From: Dyadobacter tibetensis Y620-1
GTDB lineage: Bacteria; Bacteroidota; Bacteroidia; Cytophagales; Spirosomataceae
Reading direction: 5' to 3'
Length of the DNA stretch: 64,000 nt
Assembly (NCBI RefSeq): GCF_000566685.1
Contig: NZ_AZQN01000006.1
Coordinates: 186,001-250,000 of the forward strand
The position numbers and the translations under genes are program-made. Shown here in pieces: positions 52,101 through 61,236 of the stretch. Under the pieces are notes generated by a model. It made no database searches. It was not told the DNA's origin and saw nothing but the letters and a program-made list of their open reading frames with translations. Each line of letters begins with the position of its first letter. Position 1 is the stretch's first letter.

Positions 52101-53645
52101 ATGAAAATTATCAATAGAGAATTAACAGAGGCCGATTATGCCGACCTGAAGGCAGCCATGATTGAGGCCTATGAAGGTATTGGAGGAGAGTATTGGCGTA
52201 AGGAGAAAATTGATATCCTCCTAAAAAAATTCCCGGAGGGACAGTTATGTGTGGAGGTAGACGAGAAAGTGGTAGCTGTAGCCTTGTCGATCATTATCAA
52301 ATATGATAAATATGGGGACGAGCATACTTATGCCGAAGTTACTGGTGACTATACCTTTAGCACCCACGATCCCAAAGGAGATGTGTTGTATGGTATAGAA
52401 GTGTTTGTAGACCCCGAGTACAGAAATCTTCGTTTAGGAAGGAGGCTTTATGATGCCCGCAAAGAATTGTGTGAACGCCTGAATCTTCGCAGTATTGTAG
52501 CCGGAGGGCGTATTCCTAATTATAATACCTATGCCAACGAATTCACTCCTAAAGAGTATATAGAAAAGGTAAAAAGTCGGGAGCTGTACGATCCTACGCT
52601 GACCTTTCAGTTGGCCAACGACTTTCACGTAAGAAAGGTACTTAACAGCTATCTTCCCGGTGATACGCAATCCAAAGAATATGCTACCCTTTTGGAATGG
52701 AATAATATCTATTTTCAGCCGGGCAAAAAGCGGACCAATCCTTCGGATTCTATTATACGTATTGGGGTAGTTCAATGGCAGATGCGTCTGTTTAAGGACG
52801 TAGAAGCCTTTTATGATCAGGTGGAGTTTTTTGTGGACACCGTTAGCTCGTATAAGTCAGATTTTATACTGTTCCCTGAATTCTTCAATATGCCTCTGCT
52901 GGCCCAGTTCAACGATATGCCTGAGCCTCAAGCGGTGCGGAAGCTGGCCGATTTTACTGAAGAGGTTCGCAAGAAGATGCAGGAGTTTGCCATTTCTTAT
53001 AATGTAAACATTGTGGGAGGGAGCATGCCTTTAGTGGAAGATGAGCTGCTTTATAATGCTGCTTACCTGTACCGCCGCGATGGAACCAGTGAAGAGTATC
53101 GTAAAATTCATATTACACCCAATGAAGTGCGGCATTATGGCATGGTTGGGGGTAATGAGGTTGCCGTTTTTGATACCGACTGTGGAAGGATTGGAATTAA
53201 TATCTGTTATGATGTAGAATTTCCAGAGCTAAGTCGTCTATTAGGCAATCAAGGGATGGACATACTGTTTGTTCCCTTCCTGACTGATACCCAAAACGCT
53301 TATATGCGGGTGAGGAACTGTGCCATGGCTAGAGCTATCGAAAATGAGTGCTATGTTGCCATTTCGGGCTGCGTTGGCAATTTGCCAGGGGTGGAAAATA
53401 TGGATATTCACTATGCTCAATCGGCCGTATTTACCCCTTCGGATTTCCAGTTTCCTACCAACGGTATTAAGTCGGAAGCTACTCCTAATACAGAGATGAT
53501 GCTGATTGTAGATGTAGACCTTCTGCAACTCAAAGAGCTTCACGAGCATGGCTCCGTTCAGGTTCTTAAGGACCGTCGCACTGATTTGTATGGGGTTACC
53601 CATAAGAAAAAAAACAGAGCGCAGGTAAAAACCCAGCTCATGTAG
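52101..53645 (+). CDS. GNAT acetyltransferase - nitrilase-superfamily hydrolase fusion
   Basis: The 514-residue protein fuses an N-terminal GNAT domain (about 1-210; VLYGIEVFVDPEYRNLRLGRRLYDARKELCERLNL is the acetyl-CoA motif A) with a C-terminal carbon-nitrogen hydrolase (about 222-500). The Glu-Lys-Cys triad is visible: ILFPEFFNMP (Glu), YRKIHITPNE (Lys) and IGINICYDVEFPE (Cys). This fused layout is known in Bacteroidota and elsewhere but its reaction is not established; amide hydrolysis coupled to acyl transfer is plausible. Monocistronic, with a shared bidirectional terminator downstream. Confidence 0.93.
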   Translation: MKIINRELTEADYADLKAAMIEAYEGIGGEYWRKEKIDILLKKFPEGQLCVEVDEKVVAVALSIIIKYDKYGDEHTYAEVTGDYTFSTHDPKGDVLYGIEVFVDPEYRNLRLGRRLYDARKELCERLNLRSIVAGGRIPNYNTYANEFTPKEYIEKVKSRELYDPTLTFQLANDFHVRKVLNSYLPGDTQSKEYATLLEWNNIYFQPGKKRTNPSDSIIRIGVVQWQMRLFKDVEAFYDQVEFFVDTVSSYKSDFILFPEFFNMPLLAQFNDMPEPQAVRKLADFTEEVRKKMQEFAISYNVNIVGGSMPLVEDELLYNAAYLYRRDGTSEEYRKIHITPNEVRHYGMVGGNEVAVFDTDCGRIGINICYDVEFPELSRLLGNQGMDILFVPFLTDTQNAYMRVRNCAMARAIENECYVAISGCVGNLPGVENMDIHYAQSAVFTPSDFQFPTNGIKSEATPNTEMMLIVDVDLLQLKELHEHGSVQVLKDRRTDLYGVTHKKKNRAQVKTQLM

Positions 53646-53656
53646 TATTAAGTTTT

Positions 53657-53699
53657 CAAAAAGAAACGGCCGGGAAATTTTCCCGGCCATTTCTTTTTG
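53657..53699. terminator. Bidirectional terminator between convergent genes
   Basis: GGCCGGGAAA (53668-53677) pairs with TTTCCCGGCC (53679-53688), extended outward by CAAAAAGAAA (53657-53666) with 53690-53699. It ends in T5 in both directions and separates the fusion gene from susD. Confidence 0.9.
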
Positions 53700-53712
53700 A
53701 AATTGTATAGGC

Positions 53713-55203
53713 TTATTGAGGGTTTTGAACCACAATACCTTGGGAGTTATTGATCTCGTCCTGGTGGATCAGGAACTGCCAGAGCTTATCTCCTGCCGGA
53801 ACATCCAAAACGCCATTGGTAAATGTGGCGCTATGATTTCCACCATTCCGGTTCAATGGACTATTGGTACGCTTCAGATCATAGAAGCGGAACCCTTCAC
53901 CCCATAATTCAACGCGGCGTTGGATCATGATTTCCTGGATTAGTGCCTCTCCGGTTTTGGTAGATTTCTCATACTTTGGATTGCGGTTGACGGCCAAAGG
54001 TAGCAGCGCTGTCGCAGCTTCAGCATCTTTACCCTGGCGGGCTAAGGCTTCCGCTTCGATCAGGTACATTTCAGCGGCCCGCATATAAGGCACATCCCCA
54101 ATGCTTAGGGACTGATCGGCTACCCTGAACTTGCGTTGGTGATATTTGAATCGCTGAAAAGTGCTCGCCGGTAAGGGGAACTCGGCCACGTTGGTACCGG
54201 TAGGATCCCATAATTTTTTCCGGATATCATCGGCAGCGATCTGGTCGTAAAGAACGGAGAAAATTACTTTCGGAGTCGATCGAATTACTGACGCACTAAA
54301 GTTGTTGGACATGTAGGCGAAGAAGGAATAAAAGTAGTTTGTTTGGTCCGAAACGATCCTTGACCCCCACATCCATTCCTTATTGTCGAAATTATTAAAG
54401 CCTCCCAGATAGTCCTCGTTGCTCATCAAGGTAAAGCCAGCTCTCGCTTCAACGGCATATTTGGCAGCGGAAGCATAATCTTGCTGGGTAAGTGCTACAC
54501 GGGCTTTTATACCCTTTGCAACTTTCAGGTCAAAATGAGATTTACTCAGACGGGTATACCCTTCAAATAATCCCATGGCGTTGTCCAGATCCTGATTGAT
54601 CTGAGCATAAACCTCAGCAACGCTGTTTCGGGCACTAGGCTCTGTAGTGGGCGCTAACACAAGGGGAACGCCAAGTCCGGCATTAGGCTTTCCTGCTTCG
54701 TAGCGCTCTCCATATAACTGGATCATCTGGAAATAAGCCCAGGCTCTGTAAGTCAACGCCTCCGCCTTAATGGCATTTTTGTCGGTTTGTGGACCTTCCG
54801 ATTGATCAATATTAGCAATGATCATATTGGCGTTGCCGATGATCATATAGTAAAAAGCATAATTATAGTACACGACACTACTGGAAGGACTACGGTGCGA
54901 AATCCATTGATACTCCGACCTCAGCCAGCTACTGGTGGTATTTGGGAAGACCAGATCTTCTCCCATAGCATCCATATAAAGCATGTTGCCAGATTGTCCA
55001 CCTTGAGCCTGTACAGAATATATCTGCGAGAACATAATACGGTGAATACCATTCAAAGCGGCCCAGGCATTTTTGGTGGTTTTGAAGGCGTCCGCTGCCG
55101 ATACCTGATCGGTAGGGGTAGTTTCCAGATACGGCTCTTCACAGCCTGTAAAACCGGCTAGCAAGGAGGTGGCGAATAGGGTTTTTATTAATAACTTTTT
55201 CAT
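53713..55203 (-). CDS. SusD/RagB-type nutrient-binding lipoprotein (second)
   Basis: The 496-residue protein has a lipoprotein signal (MKKLLIKTLFATSLLAGFTGC), then EEPYLETTPTDQVSAADAFKTTKNAWAALNGIHRIM. The central helices (KAEALTYRAWAYFQMIQLYGERYE) and the C terminus (AAEMYLIEAEALARQGKDAEAA, IQRRVELWGEGFRFYDLKR) are typical of SusD. It is 24 bp after its SusC partner. No degradative enzyme is linked, so the substrate is not indicated. Confidence 0.95.
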   Translation of the reverse strand: MKKLLIKTLFATSLLAGFTGCEEPYLETTPTDQVSAADAFKTTKNAWAALNGIHRIMFSQIYSVQAQGGQSGNMLYMDAMGEDLVFPNTTSSWLRSEYQWISHRSPSSSVVYYNYAFYYMIIGNANMIIANIDQSEGPQTDKNAIKAEALTYRAWAYFQMIQLYGERYEAGKPNAGLGVPLVLAPTTEPSARNSVAEVYAQINQDLDNAMGLFEGYTRLSKSHFDLKVAKGIKARVALTQQDYASAAKYAVEARAGFTLMSNEDYLGGFNNFDNKEWMWGSRIVSDQTNYFYSFFAYMSNNFSASVIRSTPKVIFSVLYDQIAADDIRKKLWDPTGTNVAEFPLPASTFQRFKYHQRKFRVADQSLSIGDVPYMRAAEMYLIEAEALARQGKDAEAATALLPLAVNRNPKYEKSTKTGEALIQEIMIQRRVELWGEGFRFYDLKRTNSPLNRNGGNHSATFTNGVLDVPAGDKLWQFLIHQDEINNSQGIVVQNPQ

Positions 55204-55227
55204 TATTTCTTACGAATGTCGGGTGAA

Positions 55228-58200
55228 TTAAAATTTCAACTTAGCACCTACAGAGAGTATCTTATTGAAAGTATAGGAGTTTGATACCGTACCGTTGAAC
55301 GATCCAGCGACGTCCATTCCTTTGCGAGCTGAGAATAATCCCAGGTTTTCGCCAGTAACGTAGATATTGGCCTCTTTCGCTCCAATCCGCGACAGAAGAT
55401 CTGTTGGTACTCTGTAGTTCAGGCTGATGTTATTGAACTGTAGGTATGATGCATTGGTCAGGTAACGATCGCTGCCACCTGTTTGGTTGGTTACATTTCC
55501 TGCGTCAAAGCGGGGGACGTCGGTTATGTCACCAGGTTTTTGCCATCTGTTAAGTGCATCTACATGCATAGCTGAGCCATAGTTGCCTCCGTGCATAAGT
55601 CCGGCATAGCCGCTGTCATATACTTTACCTCCCATACGGTAGGTGAATAGGAACGATAAAGTAAAGTTGCCATAGTTGAGGTTATGGTTCATTGAGCCAT
55701 ATACTTTCGGCAGAGCAGAGTGTCCAGTGTAGCGATAGTTAGCTTCCGAGATTACGGTGGTCAACGTATCTGCTCCTATGATTCTAGTATTTCCGGTTTC
55801 AATATTGGTACGGTATAATGCGGTACCCGTTTCTGCGTCTACACCATAAAAATTGCGAAGGTAGAAATCATAAATGGAATGACCTTCGCTATAAGCCTTG
55901 GTGCCATCTACGATGAGCTGCTGCGTTGGAGGCATTTTGGTGATTCTATTCTTGATCGTAGTGGCGTTCAGCGTTGCGCTGTAAGTGAAGTTGCCAGAGC
56001 GAATGATATCCCCAGTTAATTGTAATTCGAAACCTTTGTTATAGAGGTTACCAATATTGGTGGCTACCTTAAATCCACCGCTGGTGGTGCCCCCATTATT
56101 AAGTGCCAAAGGAACACTGAAAATCAAGCCATCCGTCTTACGGTTGTAATATTCCAATGCACCGGAAATCCTACCTTGTAACAGGCTAAAGTCTAGACCC
56201 AGATCAAAGTTCTTGGCTGTTTCCCAGGTAAGCTCATTATTGGCAATGGAGAATTGCGTAAACCCAGGCTCAGCGTCGTTATTACGTCCCAAGGTATAGA
56301 GTGCCTGATAAGGATAATACAGGCTATAGCCATCAGAGTCTGTGAGTCCGTCGCTTCCTACTACACCATAAGATGTGCGGACTTTCAAAAGATCTACCCA
56401 GTTGACATTGAAGAACTTCTCTCTTTCAATATTATAGGCTCCACCTACCGACCAGAAGTTGGCCCAGCGAACGTCTTTGAAAAACCTAGAGTTTCCATCG
56501 CGTCTCAAAGATGCGCTGATGATGTATTTTTTATCGAAATCGTAGCTGGCGCGGGAGAAATAACTTTCGATGGTATGGTTATCCTCTACGGAACTTAGTG
56601 TCAAGACAGTGGCAAAGTTGGGGAGTTCGGTCACGCCATCAACAATTTGGCCTGAGCGACCACCCGCAAGTTCATTGTACTTATAGGCATAGTTTTCGTG
56701 TCCACCCAATACATTCAGATGGTGTTTTCCAAAGGATTTGTCAAACTCTAATAACTGGTTCCAGGTGTAGCTGGTGGTACGATACAGATAATGATATGCA
56801 CGTCCGGCTGGCGATCCGTCACCGATGATCGGATTGTCGAAACGGCGTAGATTACGATCCTGGATATCGAAGCTCAAGTTGGTAGTGGCCTTTAATGAGG
56901 GCAGGATGTTCACCGTGGCGAATGTTCTGGCACCCAAACTGGTTTGGACGTTATAGCGTGAGCTAAGCTCATTCTCCATAATTGGGTGACGTGCAATGTT
57001 GTAGGGGCGTTTTTCGCCGATGTCATACTTTCTGTCACCATTTTCGTCCAGAATGTATGCGCCTGTAGTAGGGTCATGAGCATAGACCGGATAGATCGGG
57101 CCGATTCCGCGGGAAGTCAGGAATGGGTTTACAAATGAACTGCTTCCGCTGGTATTATCTTGGTTAGACAGACTATACACACCGCTTAGGTTCAGACCCG
57201 TTGAAAGCCATTTGGTAGCCTGGGTTTTTACATTTACCCGGCCCGTGAAGCGGCGAAAATCTGATTTTAGCAGATAACCCTGCTCGTTGGTATAGCCTAA
57301 GGATCCAAAGAAGGTAGTCTTTTCAGAACCACCATCGAAAGACATCAGGTAGTTTTGGCGGCTCTGCCCTCCTTTTTGAATAGCCTTGGCCCAGTCTAGG
57401 TCGTCGGGGTAAAGCAGTTGTGCGTTTGGATTCAGATTGCCATTTACATCTACGATCTGATTGTTGGGCACGTTAAACGGATTGTATACCAGAAGATCGG
57501 AGATTCCACTGTAGTTTTTACCGGCATAGGTCGAAGTAAGTCCTGAGGCAATGCTACTGGCTACGTCAAGAGGAATCTTGGCTGTTCCATAACTCAAGGT
57601 ATTGCGATATGTTTCCCACATCAAAGGGTAGTATTGTTGGGCGTTTACACGCTCATATTCGGGTAGACCCCGGGAGATCACACCACCAGAAGCACTGATG
57701 CTAAAGCTTCCCTTTCCTGACTTGCCCCCCTTCGTGGTGATCATAATTACCCCATTGGCACCTCTGGAACCATAGATAGCCGTGGTTGCAGCATCCTTTA
57801 ATACCGAAATCGACTCAATATCGTCTGGGTTGAGGTTAGAGATATTGCCACTGTAAGGAACACCATCCACTACATATAAAGCAGTATTGGAGTTGGAAAT
57901 GGAACCGAATCCTCGGATTCGGATCGCAGGGGTTGAACCCGGAGCTCCGTTGGGCATGGTGGCCTGGATTCCTGGTGCGGCACCAATAAGGCTATTGATC
58001 GCGTTGGAATTGGGCCTTCTTTCAATGTCTAATGCGTTGATTTGTGATGAAGCACCTACATGGGTGGTCTTGTTTACTGAGCCGTATCCTACTACGAGGA
58101 CTTCGTTCATCATCTTGATGTCCTGCTCGAGGGCAAAATTAATCTTACTGCGATTGCCAACTAATACTTCCTTGGTTAAAAAACCGATGAAGCTGGCTAC

Positions 58201-58410
58201 CAGCGTAGCGTCCTTGTCGCCTACCTTTAGGATATACTTTCCGTTTAGGTCGGTGGTGGTACCGTTTCCAGTGCCTTTTTCCAGGATGCTAACCCCTGGT
58301 AATGGGCTGCCATCCTCACTAGAGGTGATGACACCTTCAACGTTCTTCTGAGCAAAGAGGTATCCTCCGCTCAAAAAAAGCGATAAAAAAATGAATAGAG
58401 TTTTCCGCAT
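55228..58410 (-). CDS. SusC/RagA-type TonB-linked outer-membrane transporter (second)
   Basis: The 1060-residue transporter has a signal peptide (MRKTLFIFLSLFLSGGYLFA), a carboxypeptidase-like domain (VEGVITSSEDGSPLPGVSILEKGTGNGTTTDLNGKYIL), a TonB box/plug (NEVLVVGYGSVNKTTHVGASSQI, ALYVVDGVPYSGNISNLNPDDIESISVLKDAATTAIYGSRGANGVIMITTKGG) and a barrel ending LSVGAKLKF. It is the first gene of a two-gene susCD operon. A palindrome lies 32 bp before the start. Confidence 0.96.
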   Translation of the reverse strand: MRKTLFIFLSLFLSGGYLFAQKNVEGVITSSEDGSPLPGVSILEKGTGNGTTTDLNGKYILKVGDKDATLVASFIGFLTKEVLVGNRSKINFALEQDIKMMNEVLVVGYGSVNKTTHVGASSQINALDIERRPNSNAINSLIGAAPGIQATMPNGAPGSTPAIRIRGFGSISNSNTALYVVDGVPYSGNISNLNPDDIESISVLKDAATTAIYGSRGANGVIMITTKGGKSGKGSFSISASGGVISRGLPEYERVNAQQYYPLMWETYRNTLSYGTAKIPLDVASSIASGLTSTYAGKNYSGISDLLVYNPFNVPNNQIVDVNGNLNPNAQLLYPDDLDWAKAIQKGGQSRQNYLMSFDGGSEKTTFFGSLGYTNEQGYLLKSDFRRFTGRVNVKTQATKWLSTGLNLSGVYSLSNQDNTSGSSSFVNPFLTSRGIGPIYPVYAHDPTTGAYILDENGDRKYDIGEKRPYNIARHPIMENELSSRYNVQTSLGARTFATVNILPSLKATTNLSFDIQDRNLRRFDNPIIGDGSPAGRAYHYLYRTTSYTWNQLLEFDKSFGKHHLNVLGGHENYAYKYNELAGGRSGQIVDGVTELPNFATVLTLSSVEDNHTIESYFSRASYDFDKKYIISASLRRDGNSRFFKDVRWANFWSVGGAYNIEREKFFNVNWVDLLKVRTSYGVVGSDGLTDSDGYSLYYPYQALYTLGRNNDAEPGFTQFSIANNELTWETAKNFDLGLDFSLLQGRISGALEYYNRKTDGLIFSVPLALNNGGTTSGGFKVATNIGNLYNKGFELQLTGDIIRSGNFTYSATLNATTIKNRITKMPPTQQLIVDGTKAYSEGHSIYDFYLRNFYGVDAETGTALYRTNIETGNTRIIGADTLTTVISEANYRYTGHSALPKVYGSMNHNLNYGNFTLSFLFTYRMGGKVYDSGYAGLMHGGNYGSAMHVDALNRWQKPGDITDVPRFDAGNVTNQTGGSDRYLTNASYLQFNNISLNYRVPTDLLSRIGAKEANIYVTGENLGLFSARKGMDVAGSFNGTVSNSYTFNKILSVGAKLKF

Positions 58411-58441
58411 GTTTTCTAGGGTAAATATACAACACTTATTA

Positions 58442-58456
58442 TGCTAACAGTTAGCA
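58442..58456. promoter_or_regulatory. Palindromic operator candidate upstream of second susC
   Basis: TGCTAAC-A-GTTAGCA is a perfect 7+1+7 dyad upstream of the susC ATG at 58410. No regulator gene is adjacent. Confidence 0.4.
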
Positions 58457-58608
58457 CGCTAAAGGTATGGAGAATCATGCAATATTTAATTCAATTTCCA
58501 GGGAATTGGAAAAATTTTTTTATCGGAAACAAGTTTATTGCATTAATATAATGTTAAATTATTTCTTTTATCTAGAAGTATCTTCGGCAAACAGGGAGAT
58601 TGGCCGAT

Positions 58609-59745
58609 TTAATGACTGGTCTTACGTTTATAGGTGGTTACATTCTTGATTATACCTACACGCCCATTAGGACCTACGGCATAGCCCACCGATCCGGCAA
58701 AACTCGTGGCATGAAATGCATGATGGTCAATAGCCTTCCAGCTTTGTCCTCCGTTGACGGATAAACTGGTCCCCGAAGGCCCGACGGCTACCAGTGCACG
58801 TTGATTCTGGCGGATAGGCGTATGTCCATTCCACACCTTGGAAGTCAACCTGGATTGGTCCACACATTCCTTTAATCCCGCCGGGTCAGTTCCTTCTTGA
58901 AGGGTCCAGGTTTTGCCCCCATCGGCAGTAGTAAGAACATTAGGCTCATTGAGCTGGGTTTGCTTATAATCGCCACCGACGGCGATGCCATGTTTAGAAT
59001 CAAGGAAACGTAATCCAAAGATGCCGCTGGTCGGGCCCGCAGGTAAGGGGGTGGTGCTGGCATCCCAGGTGGCGCCATAATCTGCTGAGTGAAGCACACG
59101 GGCCTGGCTGCTTCCCCCGGTGCCGATCCATACCGATCCATGGCCCTGTACCACCATGGAGGTGCCACTGGCCGCATAGCACGCCTCCTGAGGCAGGGCT
59201 ACAGGCCTCTGCTCGATCGGGTTTTCCTGCCAGCTGCGCCCTCCGTCATGAGTCCGAAGTATGAAAAAGCGCCCATCGACGGGGTCGCCTTGACATATTC
59301 CGTCCTTTTTATTCCAAAAAGCGATCCCGTCCAGAAAAATTCCTGGTTGCCGGGTTTGGTAGACCATTTGCCAGGTGAGGCCCCCATCTTCAGTACGGTA
59401 GATCCTGGCTTTGCCCTCCTGGGATAGCCCCGCACTCATGGCTATAGCTTCCTTCTTATTGAAAGCGTGGATGTCTCTGAAATCCAGGGAGTCTGCCTGA
59501 GGTAACTGGTAAGTGGCCCAGGTTTTACCCCCGTCCGTGGTTTTCAAGATCTTGCCCTCTGCAGAGCCAATCCAGCATAGCGTCGGAGTTACGGTATGCA
59601 CAGCCCGCATATGGGTACTGGTCCCAATATCCAGGATCTGCCATTGGCCCGACGCGGGGGAAACTGTACCCAAGGCTCCGAGGATGATTAAAACAAGCAA
59701 CGGAAATTTATAATAAATTAGAAGGAGATTTAGTTGACTTGGCAC
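58609..59745 (-). CDS. BNR/YCF48-repeat beta-propeller protein
   Basis: The 378-residue protein starts with a hydrophobic leader (LLLIYYKFPLLVLIILGALGTVSPASG) from a GTG at 59745; no ATG precedes it. Repeated motifs such as ILKTTDGGKTWATY, IYRTEDGGLTWQMVY, ILRTHDGGRSWQEN, VLHSADYGATWDAS, VLTTADGGKTWTLQ and SLSVNGGQSWKAI are Asp-box repeats of a propeller. YCF48/HCF136-like and sialidase-like proteins share them, but no sialidase catalytic set is visible. Likely secreted or periplasmic; some homologues are annotated as oxidoreductase without evidence. Confidence 0.82.
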   Translation of the reverse strand: MPSQLNLLLIYYKFPLLVLIILGALGTVSPASGQWQILDIGTSTHMRAVHTVTPTLCWIGSAEGKILKTTDGGKTWATYQLPQADSLDFRDIHAFNKKEAIAMSAGLSQEGKARIYRTEDGGLTWQMVYQTRQPGIFLDGIAFWNKKDGICQGDPVDGRFFILRTHDGGRSWQENPIEQRPVALPQEACYAASGTSMVVQGHGSVWIGTGGSSQARVLHSADYGATWDASTTPLPAGPTSGIFGLRFLDSKHGIAVGGDYKQTQLNEPNVLTTADGGKTWTLQEGTDPAGLKECVDQSRLTSKVWNGHTPIRQNQRALVAVGPSGTSLSVNGGQSWKAIDHHAFHATSFAGSVGYAVGPNGRVGIIKNVTTYKRKTSH

Positions 59746-59804
59746 GATATTTTGACTAATTTTAGGTATTACAAGTTAATCATCACACAAAATAAGAAAT
59801 TCAT

Positions 59805-60101
59805 ATGAATAAGAACGAGAAATTTTTAATCGGAGCAGTCGGTGCATTATTGGCTGGAGTAGCTATTGGAATGTTACTAGCACCAAAGGACGGCAAACAA
59901 ACTCGTAAGCTTATTAAGAATAAGGCCAATGACCTGGGAGAAAAGACAAAGGGCAAATTTGAAAAAAGCGTTGACGAACTGGCTCAGTTGTCAGAAAAAC
60001 TGAAAGCCGGATTGGCCGATAAATATGAAAATGTGAAAACGAAGGCGACTCATGCTGCAGAGAATGTGTCGGAACGCGTGAAGGGTACTGTTAACAGCTA
60101 A
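59805..60101 (+). CDS. YtxH domain-containing small protein
   Basis: The 98-residue protein begins with a glycine-rich hydrophobic segment (FLIGAVGALLAGVAIGMLLAPKDGKQTRKLI) that is the YtxH signature, followed by a Lys/Ala-rich amphipathic helix (KFEKSVDELAQLSEKLKAGLADKYENVKTKATHAAENVSERV). Such proteins are often stress-induced and membrane-associated; the function is unknown. It ends at a good terminator. Confidence 0.88.
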   Translation: MNKNEKFLIGAVGALLAGVAIGMLLAPKDGKQTRKLIKNKANDLGEKTKGKFEKSVDELAQLSEKLKAGLADKYENVKTKATHAAENVSERVKGTVNS

Positions 60102-60163
60102 GCCTTCCGTTATATACGGACTAACGTATCACCTGGAAGCGTGATCGTTTAATAATAACCGTT

Positions 60164-60195
60164 GGTTGATTCCTTTTGAGAATCAACCTTTTTTT
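60164..60195 (+). terminator. Terminator after the YtxH gene
   Basis: GGTTGATTC (60164-60172) pairs with GAATCAACC (60180-60188) and is followed by T7. Confidence 0.9.
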
Positions 60196-60240
60196 ATGGA
60201 ATTACAGGAAGGAGGGGAAGGGAAGTGAGGTGTGTAAAGT

Positions 60241-60302
60241 AAGAAAGTTCAAGACAGCTGGGGATTGAGAATGAACTGCTACCCAACTACTTGAACTTTC
60301 TT
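60241..60302 (-). terminator. Inverted repeat after the DUF2911 gene
   Basis: A 13-bp perfect arm AAGAAAGTTCAAG (60241-60253) pairs with 60290-60302 across a 36-nt loop, 33 bp beyond the DUF2911 stop on the minus strand. The long loop makes terminator function less certain. Confidence 0.45.
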
Positions 60303-60335
60303 TTTAGCGAACGATTTTAATACTTCTGCAGCGTA

Positions 60336-61184
60336 TTATTTTTTCGAGCACTGGTCAATAATAGACTGATTATTAATCACATAGGCTTGATCTCCGGCTT
60401 CCTGAGCCATTTTAAGTCCGGCCTTGGCATATTTAATAGCCTCCTCGCATTTTCCATTCAAGGCAGCGGCTCTGGCGACGTAAAAGTTAGTCCAGAATTT
60501 AGAGTCAAGCTCTACTGCAGCTTTAGCCCATTTGTAGATATCCTCCTTATTTTCGTTATTATCGTAATAGTAATTAGAGGCCGTAAGATATGTGCCACTT
60601 TTAATATCCGTTTTGGCCATTTCCTGGGCGATCTGTGCCATAATCTGCTCTTTAGGGTCTTGGCTTATGGAAAACTGAGCGCCCGTATTTTCCCAGCTCA
60701 GACTTAGGGTAGCACTGGTGGGGGTGTAGTCAGCAAATTGAATGGTGAAGTGTTCTACCTTCGCCTTCTGCGGCTGAGCCTTTACCTTAAAACGAAGCAC
60801 GTCGTCCTGCTCCTTATAAGTGTAAGCGCCCCATTGATCTGCCCCTTTATTTAGTATGATGGTCCATTCAGTTTTGTCTGGTATGGTAAAAAGTCCATAC
60901 GTACCAGCAGGGACTTTGTTACCCTCTATCGTCATCTCAGTAGAAAGGGTAAGGTTGGTAATCTGATTGGCTCCTGTTCTCCAGATCTGTCCATAAGGGA
61001 GCTGGTGGCCAAACATTTTACGGCCTTTGAGTGAAGGTCGGGAATAGTTCACGGTAACGGTACCCAGACCAATGGCCTGAGATACGGTAGCGGCAGGGCT
61101 GCTTTGTGGAGTCTGTATTTGTGCTTGCGCACTGGTAAGGCCAATCGTTAGGGCCAGGAGGAATAAGGATAACTTTTTTTTCAT
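60336..61184 (-). CDS. DUF2911 domain-containing exported protein
   Basis: The 282-residue protein has a signal peptide (MKKKLSLFLLALTIGLTSAQA). The DUF2911 block is clear: VTVNYSRPSLKGRKMFGHQLPYGQIWRTGANQITNLTLSTEMTIEGNKVPAGTYGLFTIPDKTEWTIILNKGADQWGAYTY. The C-terminal third is TPR-like (YKWAKAAVELDSKFWTNFYVARAAALNGKCEEAIKYAKAGLKMAQEAG). Function unknown; probably periplasmic. It is 52 bp downstream of dnaG on the same strand. Confidence 0.9.
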   Translation of the reverse strand: MKKKLSLFLLALTIGLTSAQAQIQTPQSSPAATVSQAIGLGTVTVNYSRPSLKGRKMFGHQLPYGQIWRTGANQITNLTLSTEMTIEGNKVPAGTYGLFTIPDKTEWTIILNKGADQWGAYTYKEQDDVLRFKVKAQPQKAKVEHFTIQFADYTPTSATLSLSWENTGAQFSISQDPKEQIMAQIAQEMAKTDIKSGTYLTASNYYYDNNENKEDIYKWAKAAVELDSKFWTNFYVARAAALNGKCEEAIKYAKAGLKMAQEAGDQAYVINNQSIIDQCSKK

Positions 61185-61236
61185 GATCTATTATTTATAA
61201 ATGGTAATGCTATTACTTTATGGAAGGTAAAAGGAG

